Assembly (NCBI GenBank): GCA_015657545.1
Contig: JADHZC010000002.1
Coordinates: forward strand, 1 to 54,527
Source of the DNA: Rickettsia sp.
Lineage (GTDB): Bacteria; Pseudomonadota; Alphaproteobacteria; Rickettsiales; Rickettsiaceae
Length of the DNA: 54,527 bases
Direction of reading: 5' to 3'
The notes beneath the pieces were generated by a model. That model ran no database searches and was not told where the DNA came from. It saw only the letters and a list, made by a program, of their open reading frames with translations. The translations under genes and the position numbers were made by a program. Shown piece by piece: positions 19,975 through 28,827 of this stretch; the stretch's first letter is position 1; the number at the start of each line of letters is the position of its first letter.

Positions 19975-20223
19975 TTATTTTTTAGCAATTTCAAGAACAG
20001 ATTTTTCTAATTTGATAAGATCATCATATCCGCCTATATGTTGTTCTCCTATAAAGATTTGGGGAAAAGTTTTTCTTCCGTTAGATTTTTGTATCATTTT
20101 TTCTTTTAAATCTTCGGTATCAACAATTATTTCTTCATATTGTAAGTCATGCCTATCAAAAAAATTCTTACTTTTTTTGCAAAAAGGACAAAAATTCTTG
20201 CTATATATGATAATTTTTTCCAT
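19975..20223 (-). CDS. grxC: Glutaredoxin (GrxC type)
   Basis: Small soluble thiol-disulfide oxidoreductase that uses glutathione. The 82 residues match glutaredoxin 3: dithiol active site CPFC at 12-15, cis-proline motif TFPQIFIG, and glutathione-binding HIGGYDD. It has no signal or membrane segment, unlike the other glutaredoxin in this window. The start at MEKIIIYSKN is the only sensible ATG. It lies downstream of rpoZ on the same strand, about 170 nt away. Confidence 0.95.
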   Translation of the reverse strand: MEKIIIYSKNFCPFCKKSKNFFDRHDLQYEEIIVDTEDLKEKMIQKSNGRKTFPQIFIGEQHIGGYDDLIKLEKSVLEIAKK

Positions 20224-20365
20224 ATTTTTTAATTTTTATAAATTAATAATAATTGAATCTATATTTCTGAAGATTACATAGTAAAAAACGGCTTATTATT
20301 ATATAAAAAAACAATTTTTAATGACATCTAAAAGATAAATAAAATCAATTTTTATAACGAGGTTA

Positions 20366-20390
20366 GATGAAATTTTTAGATTATTTCATC
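20366..20390. other. Stem-loop just past the rpoZ stop
   Basis: Perfect 8-bp arms GATGAAAT and ATTTCATC with a 9-nt loop begin 2 nt after the rpoZ stop codon. On the minus strand no T-run follows, so a canonical intrinsic terminator is not supported; it may protect the mRNA end or be chance. Confidence 0.3.
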
Positions 20391-20391
20391 A

Positions 20392-20802
20392 TTATTTTTC
20401 ATTAGGCTGTTGAGAATTAGAATTTGTAGGATTTTTGAAAACATTTTCTAAATCTATATCTGTATAATTTTCAAAATTTTCTTCTAAATTTTCTTTTTTA
20501 TTAGTAAAAGAATGTTCAAAAGAGTTTGAAATATCATTATTTTGAGAATTTTTCATAACTTTTTCTATATTTAAAGAATTAGATATTTTGGACCTTTCTA
20601 CAATTCTTCTTTTTATTTTTTCTGCAACAATTGTGTCTGCTGCAATTTCACGTAATGCTACAACTATGTCTTTGTCTTTATTTTTTTCAATAGTGATAGG
20701 CGCTCCAGAATGGATATCGCGAGCCCTTTGTACTGCAACTAAAACTAATTCAAATCTGTTTTTGATTTTATCAAAACAATCTTCAACTGTTATTCTGGCC
20801 AT
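20392..20802 (-). CDS. rpoZ: DNA-directed RNA polymerase omega subunit
   Basis: Small subunit that helps assemble beta-prime. The first 70 residues are a clear omega domain: MARITVEDCFDKIKNRFELV, then VAVQRARDI and VALREIAADTI. The remaining 60 or so residues are a low-complexity tail rich in Asn, Glu, Ser and Lys with no recognisable fold, so the protein (136 residues) is longer than E. coli omega (91); alphaproteobacterial omegas often carry variable tails. grxC follows downstream on the same strand. Confidence 0.92.
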   Translation of the reverse strand: MARITVEDCFDKIKNRFELVLVAVQRARDIHSGAPITIEKNKDKDIVVALREIAADTIVAEKIKRRIVERSKISNSLNIEKVMKNSQNNDISNSFEHSFTNKKENLEENFENYTDIDLENVFKNPTNSNSQQPNEK

Positions 20803-21305
20803 TGGATTTATGTAAAATATTAAAATATTATATAATAATGTAAATAAATGATGATTATAGTATTTTATGAGTATAATATTAAAGATATTATAAGATATTA
20901 CTATTAAAATACAATATGGTATGCAATAAATTATAAGATAAATTTTAATTAAATGATTATTAGAAAAAGTTTCATAAAAAGTGATTTTACGTTTGATTAG
21001 TGAAATTAATGATTATAAAATTTCATCAAATAGTTAAATAATCAATGATTAGTTTAATTAATTATGTTGATCAACTATAATTAGTAATTATAAAATGGGA
21101 TTTTATTTAGTGATTGTTATATTTAAAAAATAAAAACTAACAAAACAGAAATTGAAAATAATGATTGCTAAAAAATCAATAAAACTTTATAATTTTTATT
21201 AATAAAGTGAGGAAAAAGATTTTAAAATTTTTATATATTTATCAATTGATTTTGGTGATGTAAAATTAAGTAATATATAACTATATTGAAGTAATTATAA
21301 TAAAA
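20803..21305. other. Intergenic region upstream of the type I secretion pair, with repeated AATGATTA
   Basis: About 500 nt of very AT-rich DNA between divergent rpoZ and the ABC transporter. The octamer AATGATTA occurs at 20952-20959, 21008-21015 and 21044-21051, with close variants at 20850-20857 and near 21160. Repeated sites upstream of a secretion operon could bind a regulator, but the motif is AT-rich and may recur by chance. Confidence 0.35.
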
Positions 21306-23072
21306 ATGTCAAAAAATACAGAAAAAATTTTGAATGTAAACCCTTTAAAAAAAGCTTTGAACAAATGTAATTTTGCATTTAAAATAACTTTTTGGTTTGC
21401 CTTTGTTATTAATTTATTAATGTTAATAACTCCATTATATTCTTTGCAAGTTTTGGATAGGGTCATAGGTAGTGGTAATTTACACACTTTATTGATGTTA
21501 TCTTTGATAATAGCATCTATATATTTTGTTCATGCTTTACTCCAAATAGCTAGATCTTTTACTTTTATAAAAATAGGTGAATGGCTTGATAATGAAATTT
21601 CTCCAATAATATTTTCTAATGCTGTTTCAGCCTCTGCTATGAGAGGAAGGATTAATTCTAGTCAAATGTTAAGAGATTTTCAAACTGTTAAAACATTTTT
21701 AACAAGTGCTGGAATAAATACTTTATTTGATGCTCCTTGGAGTATCTTATACATTGCTGTGGTATTCTTTATAAATAAATATCTAGGCTATTTATGTGTA
21801 TCTGGCGCTGTAATAATAGTGTTATTTGGATTATTTAATGCTGTTGCAACTAATAAAACTTTAGGAGAAGCTACAGAATATTCAATAAAAGGTATGTATC
21901 ATGCAGATATAGCATCTAGAAATGCTGAAACTGTAGAATCCATGGGTATGATAAAGAATATTTCCAAACATTGGGCAAAATTTAATAAAGGAGCACTTCA
22001 AAAACAATCTATTGCAAGTTATCGTAATGGTGTTCTTTCTAATTTTTCTAGATTTATTAGAAGTTTATTGCAAATGGCAGTGACTGGTATAGGAGCTTAT
22101 GTTGTGGTTAGCAGCAATGGTCAAGACATGACAACTGGTAATATGATCGCAAGTTCTATAATAGTTGGTAAGGCTTTAGCTCCGTTCGATAATGCTATAG
22201 TAATGTGGAAAACAATTTCTTCTAGTTTAAAATCATATAAGCAACTGAATTTATTTTTTGATACTCATAAAATGAAAGAAGATTTCATGAGTATTAATGA
22301 TGTTCAAGGAAAATTATCATTAGATAATGTATTTTTTTCTTTTGATCAGAATAAAAATTCTTTAGCAGGAATGCTTCAAAATACTGTTCCTAAATATGTT
22401 TTGCAAGGAGTGAGCTTTAGCATTGAACCTGGAGAAGCTTTAGCAGTTATAGGGAACAGTGCTGCCGGTAAATCAACACTTGCAAAATTGATATGTGGAA
22501 TATGGCAACCATATTCTGGTACTGCAAGATTAGATGGAGCAGATGTTTTTCAATGGAATAGAGAAAATTTAGGAACTCATCTTGGTTATTTACCACAAAA
22601 TATAGAATTATTTCATGGTACTGTTAAAGAAAATATTTCGAGAATGGAAGACTCTCCTGATTCAGATGAGATTATAAGAGTGAGCAAAATTTGTGGAGCT
22701 CATGATATGATATTATCACTATCTGAAGGATATGATACTAATATAGGAGCAGGGGGGTCAAACTTATCTGGAGGACAAAGACAAAGGATAGGTCTTGCAA
22801 GAGCTTTTTATGGTAAACCAAAATTGATAGTACTTGATGAACCAAATGCAAATCTAGATCAAATAGGAGAAGAAGCTTTAGCTAACGCTATATTAGAAGC
22901 TAAAAAGCTTCAAATTACTGTTGTAATAATTTCTCATAGAAAATCTATTTTATCTGTTGTAGATAAAATTATGATTTTAGATAGAGGATATGTTATGAAA
23001 TTTGCTTCAAAAAGCGAGTTTGGAAATTCTTCAGCAATTTCTTCAAATAATGTTTTGCCAATTAATCATTAA
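21306..23072 (+). CDS. Type I secretion ABC transporter (PrtD/HlyB-like)
   Basis: Inner-membrane ATPase of a type I secretion system, exporting proteins with uncleaved C-terminal signals. Residues 1-320 form the six-helix membrane domain (hydrophobic runs from about residue 24). The nucleotide-binding domain has Walker A GNSAAGKS (383-390), signature LSGGQ (487-491), Walker B VLDEP (Asp511, Glu512) and an H-loop ISHRKS. Length 588 and the absence of an N-terminal C39-like domain fit the PrtD/AprD subfamily (TIGR01842 type). The HlyD-family partner starts 6 nt after the stop. No TolC-like gene or obvious substrate lies next to it. Confidence 0.9.
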   Translation: MSKNTEKILNVNPLKKALNKCNFAFKITFWFAFVINLLMLITPLYSLQVLDRVIGSGNLHTLLMLSLIIASIYFVHALLQIARSFTFIKIGEWLDNEISPIIFSNAVSASAMRGRINSSQMLRDFQTVKTFLTSAGINTLFDAPWSILYIAVVFFINKYLGYLCVSGAVIIVLFGLFNAVATNKTLGEATEYSIKGMYHADIASRNAETVESMGMIKNISKHWAKFNKGALQKQSIASYRNGVLSNFSRFIRSLLQMAVTGIGAYVVVSSNGQDMTTGNMIASSIIVGKALAPFDNAIVMWKTISSSLKSYKQLNLFFDTHKMKEDFMSINDVQGKLSLDNVFFSFDQNKNSLAGMLQNTVPKYVLQGVSFSIEPGEALAVIGNSAAGKSTLAKLICGIWQPYSGTARLDGADVFQWNRENLGTHLGYLPQNIELFHGTVKENISRMEDSPDSDEIIRVSKICGAHDMILSLSEGYDTNIGAGGSNLSGGQRQRIGLARAFYGKPKLIVLDEPNANLDQIGEEALANAILEAKKLQITVVIISHRKSILSVVDKIMILDRGYVMKFASKSEFGNSSAISSNNVLPINH

Positions 23073-23078
23073 TTTAAA

Positions 23079-24674
23079 ATGGATCAAAATAATTCTAAAA
23101 AAATTACTCCAGATCAGTTAAAAATTCTACAGCAAAAAATTTTAGAAATGCAAAAAATGCAAATTTCTAATAATGGAAGTAACACAGCAAATCTTAAAAG
23201 CAAGATGTCATTTAAGTCTTTCATTAAATATTTGCATCCGAAAACGATATTTGCTCTTATTATAGTTTTTATGAATCAATCTGTAAAACATGTAGATTCT
23301 TTGATAAAATTTATTATAAAAAAAGATCTAAATGAAGCACAAAATGTAGCTCATCATGCAAGACCTCCTATATTATTTGGTAGCTTTATCATAGTCTTTT
23401 TTGTATTGACTGGATTGATTTGGTCTGTAACCGCACCTTTAGATAGTGCATCTGGTGCTAGTGGTATGCTTATTAGCTTAAGTAAAAGACAAACTATAAA
23501 TCATCCAGATGGAGGAATGATTAAAAATATTTTTATTAAATTAGGAGATCAAGTGAAAAAAGGAGATCCCTTGTTAGAGTTAGAGGATAGAAGAGTATCT
23601 CTAAATTATAAACACGCATTAAGTAAATTTAGAACATATTCTGCAGTAGATAGTAGAATATTTGCAGAAATGAAAAATTTAGACGAAATAACTTATGATG
23701 ATATTTTACTTAATTATTTAGATGATGAAGATGTTCTCAACATTATAAATACACAAAATGAGTTATTTTCTTCTAGAACTCAATTAAAAAAAAATATGAT
23801 TTCATCTCATGAAGAATCTATAAAAATTATTCAAAAACATATAGAGGCATTGCGTAACAAACATATAGCAATAGAGAAAAAATTGAATTTATGGAAAAAA
23901 AAGGTAGACAATTCAGAATTGCTTGAAAAAAAAGGATTTTCACAATCTATGCAGACCACAGAATTTCAAACAGAGATGATATCTACTCAAGTAGAATTAG
24001 AAAATAACCAGATCGAAATTATTAGATTAGAGCAAGAAATTGCAAAAAAAGAGCTTGAAGGTGCTTCTCAAATTAATGATTGGAATGTGAGGCTTTACAG
24101 CGAATTAAAAGAAAATCAAAATGCTTTATTCGTAAGCCAAGAAGAGTTTTATACTTGGAATAATGCTTTAAATGGTTTAATTTTAAGGGCTCCTATAGAT
24201 GGGAGTGTTAATCAAATTGTGTTTTATACTCAAGGTCAGCACATCCCCCCCTCTCAACCTATAGTAGAAATTACTCCTTTAAATGAGGAGCTTATTATAG
24301 AAGCTCATGTGAGAAGCAGAGACATAGATTCTATAAAAGTTGGTCAAAAGTCAAAAATCAAATTTTCAGCCTTTAAATCTCGTACAAGTCCTACTTTTTC
24401 AGGTCAAGTGATATCTATTTCTCCAGATATTGTACAAAGAAGTCTGCCAGAGCCTGTCTCAAAAGCTTCTAAAAAAGAACAAGCAGAACCTACTTATATA
24501 GCAGAAATTCAAATTAATATGGAAGAATTTAATAAAATTGCTCAAAAAAGAAATTTGAAATTACATCCAGGAATGCAAGTAGAAGTACAGATAGTGACTG
24601 GTTCTAGAACATTGATGAGATATTTGTTAGATCCAGTTCTTGATGCTGCTTTTAAGGGTTTAAAGGAAAAATAA
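23079..24674 (+). CDS. HlyD-family type I secretion membrane fusion protein
   Basis: Periplasmic adaptor linking the ABC transporter to an outer-membrane TolC channel. It has a cytoplasmic N-terminus of about 95 residues, longer than usual and rich in Gln, Lys and Asn, one membrane helix (about 98-120), a biotinyl-lipoyl half (GGMIKNIFIKLGDQVKKGD), a long coiled coil (about 230-350), the second lipoyl half (LRAPIDGSVNQI) and a beta-barrel region ending in GMQVEVQIVTGSRT. The order matches the PrtE/HlyD class. The 6-nt gap to the transporter gene makes a two-gene operon. A candidate terminator follows. Confidence 0.9.
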   Translation: MDQNNSKKITPDQLKILQQKILEMQKMQISNNGSNTANLKSKMSFKSFIKYLHPKTIFALIIVFMNQSVKHVDSLIKFIIKKDLNEAQNVAHHARPPILFGSFIIVFFVLTGLIWSVTAPLDSASGASGMLISLSKRQTINHPDGGMIKNIFIKLGDQVKKGDPLLELEDRRVSLNYKHALSKFRTYSAVDSRIFAEMKNLDEITYDDILLNYLDDEDVLNIINTQNELFSSRTQLKKNMISSHEESIKIIQKHIEALRNKHIAIEKKLNLWKKKVDNSELLEKKGFSQSMQTTEFQTEMISTQVELENNQIEIIRLEQEIAKKELEGASQINDWNVRLYSELKENQNALFVSQEEFYTWNNALNGLILRAPIDGSVNQIVFYTQGQHIPPSQPIVEITPLNEELIIEAHVRSRDIDSIKVGQKSKIKFSAFKSRTSPTFSGQVISISPDIVQRSLPEPVSKASKKEQAEPTYIAEIQINMEEFNKIAQKRNLKLHPGMQVEVQIVTGSRTLMRYLLDPVLDAAFKGLKEK

Positions 24675-24690
24675 ATATGATTTTTAACAT

Positions 24691-24709
24691 TCACAATTTT
24701 GTGATTTTT
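24691..24709 (+). terminator. Candidate intrinsic terminator after the type I secretion genes
   Basis: TCACA and TGTGA arms (5 bp, extendable by one A-T pair) with a 4-nt loop, followed by five T, 16 nt after the hlyD-type stop. The stem is short and AT-rich, so strength is doubtful. Confidence 0.45.
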
Positions 24710-25030
24710 ATATTAAATATTTTAAAAAATTTTTGTTTATATATTGTTATGTTAGAGCCTTCTATTAGATTAATTATCAGTATTTATTACTTATTACTTT
24801 TTTATTCGTACAAAAATACTAATCAATAAAGAAAGAATCTAATTAGATATATAATAATTGAGTCATTGCAGGAAAAAACAGAAATTGCAAAATTAAACAA
24901 AAAAGAATCCCAAGCATATTTTTAGGGTAGAGAGTAAAATTTTATAGATATAATTGTAAATCTTTTTATAGAGAAAATAAAATCTATAAAACAAGGAAAA
25001 AAGAGAAAGTTTTTTGATTATCAAAGTCTT

Positions 25031-25060
25031 ATTTTTAATTTTTTTTAATTTTTTTTAATT
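25031..25060. repeat. Short tandem repeat, period 10
   Basis: Three consecutive copies of TTTTTTAATT (first copy begins with A). Simple AT-rich repeat in non-coding DNA, of the kind generated by replication slippage. Confidence 0.7.
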
Positions 25061-25752
25061 AGTGCCAATAATCTTTGTTGTAGAATTTTTATCTTTATTT
25101 TTTCTCTAGGCAGATTAATTCATATTTTTTAGCTATGTAGTTGCCAAAAAATATTTAGCATTTTTCTGTAAAATTTGCTAATTTGAATATTAGCACTAGT
25201 AAAGATAATCCTATTATTTAAATATAGTTAATATTGTATTCTACAATTAACATGAAAATTATTATAAAAAATAGTAAAAATCTTCAATTATTATTACAAA
25301 TCTATAATTTTCTAAACTTTGTTCTAAAAAATTAATTCAAAAAAAATTGATTTTTCTGTAAGTGACATTAGATCTCATACTAAAATCTCATTCACTATAT
25401 AATTAATTACTAAAAAAAAAGATTTTTTAACTCAGATATTAGAAATATATGAAGATTATAAAAAATAAAATTATGTTTATCTAAGTCTCAAGGGATAAAT
25501 TTGTAACAAAAAATTAATTATATGGGTTCCTATAAATTTTTGTGTAAATAACTTTATGATGAATGAAAAGACATATTTAGATGCGAGAAATTTGGGTACT
25601 GAAAAATTAAAAGATATCTTAGTACTACTTAGGTATGAATAAAATTTGATGAAATATTAGATATATGAATAAGTAATCAAGATTTTTGTATTAATAAGGT
25701 CGTTTACATTTGTTAAAAAGATTATTTTTAATATTTATTCAATATCAGAACT

Positions 25753-26448
25753 TCATAATAAGTAATTTTCTTTAAAACTATAATATTGATTATCACTGAT
25801 TATAACATGATCATGTAGTGATATATTAAAAAATTGACAATATTCCTGAATCTGAGATGTAACTAACCTATCTGCTTTTGAAGGTTTTGTGCTTCCTCCT
25901 GGATGGTTATGAACAAGAATTATTGAAGATGCTCCAAGTAAAAGAGTTTTTTTCAAGATCTCTCTAGGATATACTGCTGTTTGATCTACAGTGCCTTTAG
26001 ACATAATTTCATCACATAGGATTATTTTTTGAGAATTTAAAAAAATTACTCTAAAATGTTCAATTTTCAATGCACTCATATTGAACTTTAGATATTTCAA
26101 AAGATCACTCCATGAGCTAATAATATTTTTCTTTTTAATGTTATTTTTCAATATTCTCGATAAAAATTCTTTTATTAATTGAAAATTAATAAAAGAATTT
26201 TCATTTAGTCCTTTGATAGTAGTAATCTCTTCTTTTTCTGCATTAAAAACGTTATGTAAAGAGTTAAATTTAGATAATAAATTTTTTGCAATTGGTTTTA
26301 CATCTTTTCTTGGAATTGATAAAAAAAGCAATATTTCTAATAATTCGTAGTCATCAAAGCTAGATAAATCTTTAGAGTATAAAAATTTGTTTTTAACTCT
26401 TTTTCTATGACCTACAAAATGTTTTTCTTCAGTCTTGTTAGGTTTCAC
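25753..26448 (-). CDS. radC: RadC/MPN-family JAMM-motif protein
   Basis: Member of the RadC family, whose molecular role is unsettled despite the name. N-terminal helix-hairpin-helix-like region (about residues 30-100), then an MPN (JAMM) fold with the metal-site pattern His180-x-His182-Pro, Ser186 and Asp193 (VHNHPGGSTKPSKAD) and the closing HDHVIISDNQYYSF. Length 231 is typical (220-230). Its start lies 10 nt from the map stop, so the two minus-strand genes are probably cotranscribed with map upstream. Confidence 0.93.
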   Translation of the reverse strand: MKPNKTEEKHFVGHRKRVKNKFLYSKDLSSFDDYELLEILLFLSIPRKDVKPIAKNLLSKFNSLHNVFNAEKEEITTIKGLNENSFINFQLIKEFLSRILKNNIKKKNIISSWSDLLKYLKFNMSALKIEHFRVIFLNSQKIILCDEIMSKGTVDQTAVYPREILKKTLLLGASSIILVHNHPGGSTKPSKADRLVTSQIQEYCQFFNISLHDHVIISDNQYYSFKENYLL

Positions 26449-26458
26449 GTTAATTTAT

Positions 26459-27268
26459 TTACTCAGAAGGATAGAAAATATTTTGAGGAGATAATGTAAA
26501 AATCTCACAACCATTTTTAGTGACTCCTATACTATGTTCAAATTGTGCTGAAAGTGACTTATCTCTGCTAAATACTGTCCAACCATCTTTAGACAATAAA
26601 GTGTTGTGTTTTCCAGCATTGAGCATAGGTTCTATTGTAAAAAACATATTTTCCTTTAGTTTTAAACCCTCTCCTGGATTTCCGTAATGTAGCACTACTG
26701 GATCATCATGGAATACTCTTCCTATTCCATGTCCTGTATAGTCTCTTACTACACTGTAATTATAGTTTTCTGCATGTTTTTGTATGATATAACCAATATC
26801 TCCTAATGTAACCCCTGGCTTTATTATAGAAATAGCTTTCATTAAAGCATCATGAGTGACTTGCGTTAATCTTTTAGCTTTAATTGAGACATCTCCAACA
26901 AAAAACATTCTACTAGTATCTCCATACCAACCATCTAGAATTACTGTTACATCAATATTTACTATATCTCCATTTTTCAATTGGCGTTCAGATGGTATTC
27001 CATGGCATACGACATGATTGATTGAAGTACAAATTGATTTAGGAAAGCCTTTATAATTTAATGGAGCAGGAATAGCATTATTTGATATAATAAATTCATG
27101 GCATAATTTATTTAAATGTTCTGTAGTTACTCCAGGTACCACTTGTGGATTAATATAATCTAAAGTTTTTGCTGCAAGAGCTCCAGCTTTATGCATTGAA
27201 GCAAAATCTTCTTTATTATGTATCTTTACTCTCATTTCATTATGCATTATTTTCAAATTTAGTTGCAA
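26459..27268 (-). CDS. map: Methionine aminopeptidase type I
   Basis: Removes the N-terminal Met from nascent proteins. The five metal ligands are all visible: Asp106, Asp117, His180, Glu213 and Glu244, with exactly the E. coli spacings. The frame begins MQLNLKIMHNEMRVKIHNKEDF; family alignment suggests the true start may be Met8 or Met12, giving about 258-262 residues. It sits just upstream of radC and about 100 nt downstream of gatB. Confidence 0.95.
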   Translation of the reverse strand: MQLNLKIMHNEMRVKIHNKEDFASMHKAGALAAKTLDYINPQVVPGVTTEHLNKLCHEFIISNNAIPAPLNYKGFPKSICTSINHVVCHGIPSERQLKNGDIVNIDVTVILDGWYGDTSRMFFVGDVSIKAKRLTQVTHDALMKAISIIKPGVTLGDIGYIIQKHAENYNYSVVRDYTGHGIGRVFHDDPVVLHYGNPGEGLKLKENMFFTIEPMLNAGKHNTLLSKDGWTVFSRDKSLSAQFEHSIGVTKNGCEIFTLSPQNIFYPSE

Positions 27269-27365
27269 AATATTTTTAAGAAAACATCTTGCTAAGTTTT
27301 TGTCAAGGACAAAAAAAATATATCGCAGAAAAATAGATAAATTTTTTAAAAATAAAAATTTAATA

Positions 27366-28816
27366 TTAAATTTTTAATTTTTCTCTTAAAATTTGATTTA
27401 CTAATTTAGGGTTAGCTTTACCAGAGGCTTTTTTCATTACTTCTCCTACAAAAAATCCAAATAATTTGTCTTTGCCATTTTTATATTCATTAACTTGCTT
27501 TGAATTAGTAGTAATAACTTCTGATATAATTTCATTTAAGAAATTCATATCAGTTACTTGTAATAGTCCGTGCTTTTTTACTATTATAGACGCGGATTCT
27601 CCTGTTTCGAACATTATTCTAAATATTTTTTTAGCTATTTTGCCTGAAATTTCTCCAGATTTAATCATTTTTAGTAAATCTACTAAAAGTTGTGGTGTAA
27701 ATTTAGAATCTGATAATTTTATATTATCTTTATTCAGATATGATAATAATTCAGATATTATCCAATTAGAGATAGATTTTGCTTCTAGAGAAATTTCTAA
27801 AGACAAAGATTGTTCAAAAAATTTGTTTAACTCTATATCAGATACTAAAATATCTGCATCAATGCTACTTAGTCCAAGATTAATATATTTTTTTTTTTAG
27901 CTTCGGGCAGTTCAGGTAATATCTTTTTAATGCTGGATATTAACTCATCATCTATTTGTACAGGCATAATATCAAAATCTTGAAAATACCTATAATCATT
28001 AGCATCTTCTTTTGTTCTAATTTTAAAAGTTTTCATTGAATTTATATTGAAAGCTAAAGTTTCTTGCAAAACTTCTTCTCCACTAGAAATAAGCTCTGTT
28101 TGCCTTTTTATTTCGTATTCAAGGGCTTTTACCATATTAGAAATTGAATTAAGGTTTTTTATCTCACATCTTTTTCCTAAATTTTCTCCAAATTTTCTCA
28201 TTGAAATATTCGCATCACATCTAAATGAGCCGTCTTCCATGTTACCATCACAAACTCCTATATACTGAAGAATCAGCCTTATATTCTTTACATATTCAGC
28301 AGCTTCATATGGAGAATTTATTTCAGGAGCACTTACAATTTCCATTAATCCAATTCCAGCTCTATTGAAGTCTATATAGCTTAAAGAACCTCCTTCTTCA
28401 TGAATGCTTTTTCCAGCATCTTGTTCTAAATGCAATCTTTCTATTAAGATTTTTTTTTGAGATTTATCTTTTAACTCTATATAAATATGTCCATCTTCTA
28501 CTATAGGATGATAATACTGGGATATTTGGTAACCATTTGGCAAATCAGGATAAAAATAATGTTTTCTATCAAAAATTGAAATTTTGTTGATTTTTCCATT
28601 AAGAGCTATACCAGCTTTTACAGCTTGCTTTATGCAATCTCCATTTATCATTGGTAATACTCCTGGCATAGCACAATCAAATAAATCTACGTTTTGATTA
28701 GGAAGAGAACCAAAATCAGTAGATGCAGGTGAAAATAATTTTGAATTAGACTTAATTTGAGCATGAATTTCTAGACCTATTACAGTCTGTAATTTATCAT
28801 TTGTAGTTTCATTCAT
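27366..28816 (-). CDS. gatB: Asp/Glu-tRNA amidotransferase subunit B, frame interrupted in a poly-A tract
   Basis: GatB is the kinase/tRNA-binding subunit of GatCAB, which amidates mischarged Glu-tRNA-Gln and Asp-tRNA-Asn. The first frame (28816 down to 27869, 315 codons) covers the catalytic domain from IGLEIHAQIKSNSKLFSP to LPELPEAKKK; the second frame (to 27366) carries the tail domain. They are joined at a run of eleven A on the coding strand (27888-27898). One more A keeps the frame open and gives KKYINLGLSSIDADIL, as expected for the family, straight into the second frame, so nothing else is missing. This may be a programmed or tolerated slippage site, a sequencing or assembly homopolymer error, or a true lesion. 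gatA and gatC are intact just upstream, which argues against loss. Confidence 0.9.
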
Positions 28817-28827
28817 AAAATATAAAA

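Larger units (their letters stand above)
24675..25752. other. Gene-free kilobase after the type I secretion operon
   Basis: No credible gene. It contains a terminator-like hairpin at its left end, a tandem 10-bp repeat at 25031-25060, and one short plus-strand frame at 25556-25642 (28 codons, reading TYLDARNLGTEKLKDIL) that looks protein-like but has no recognised family and no ribosome-binding site. A former gene such as an outer-membrane TolC partner or a secreted substrate would fit the location, but no motif supports it. Confidence 0.45.
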
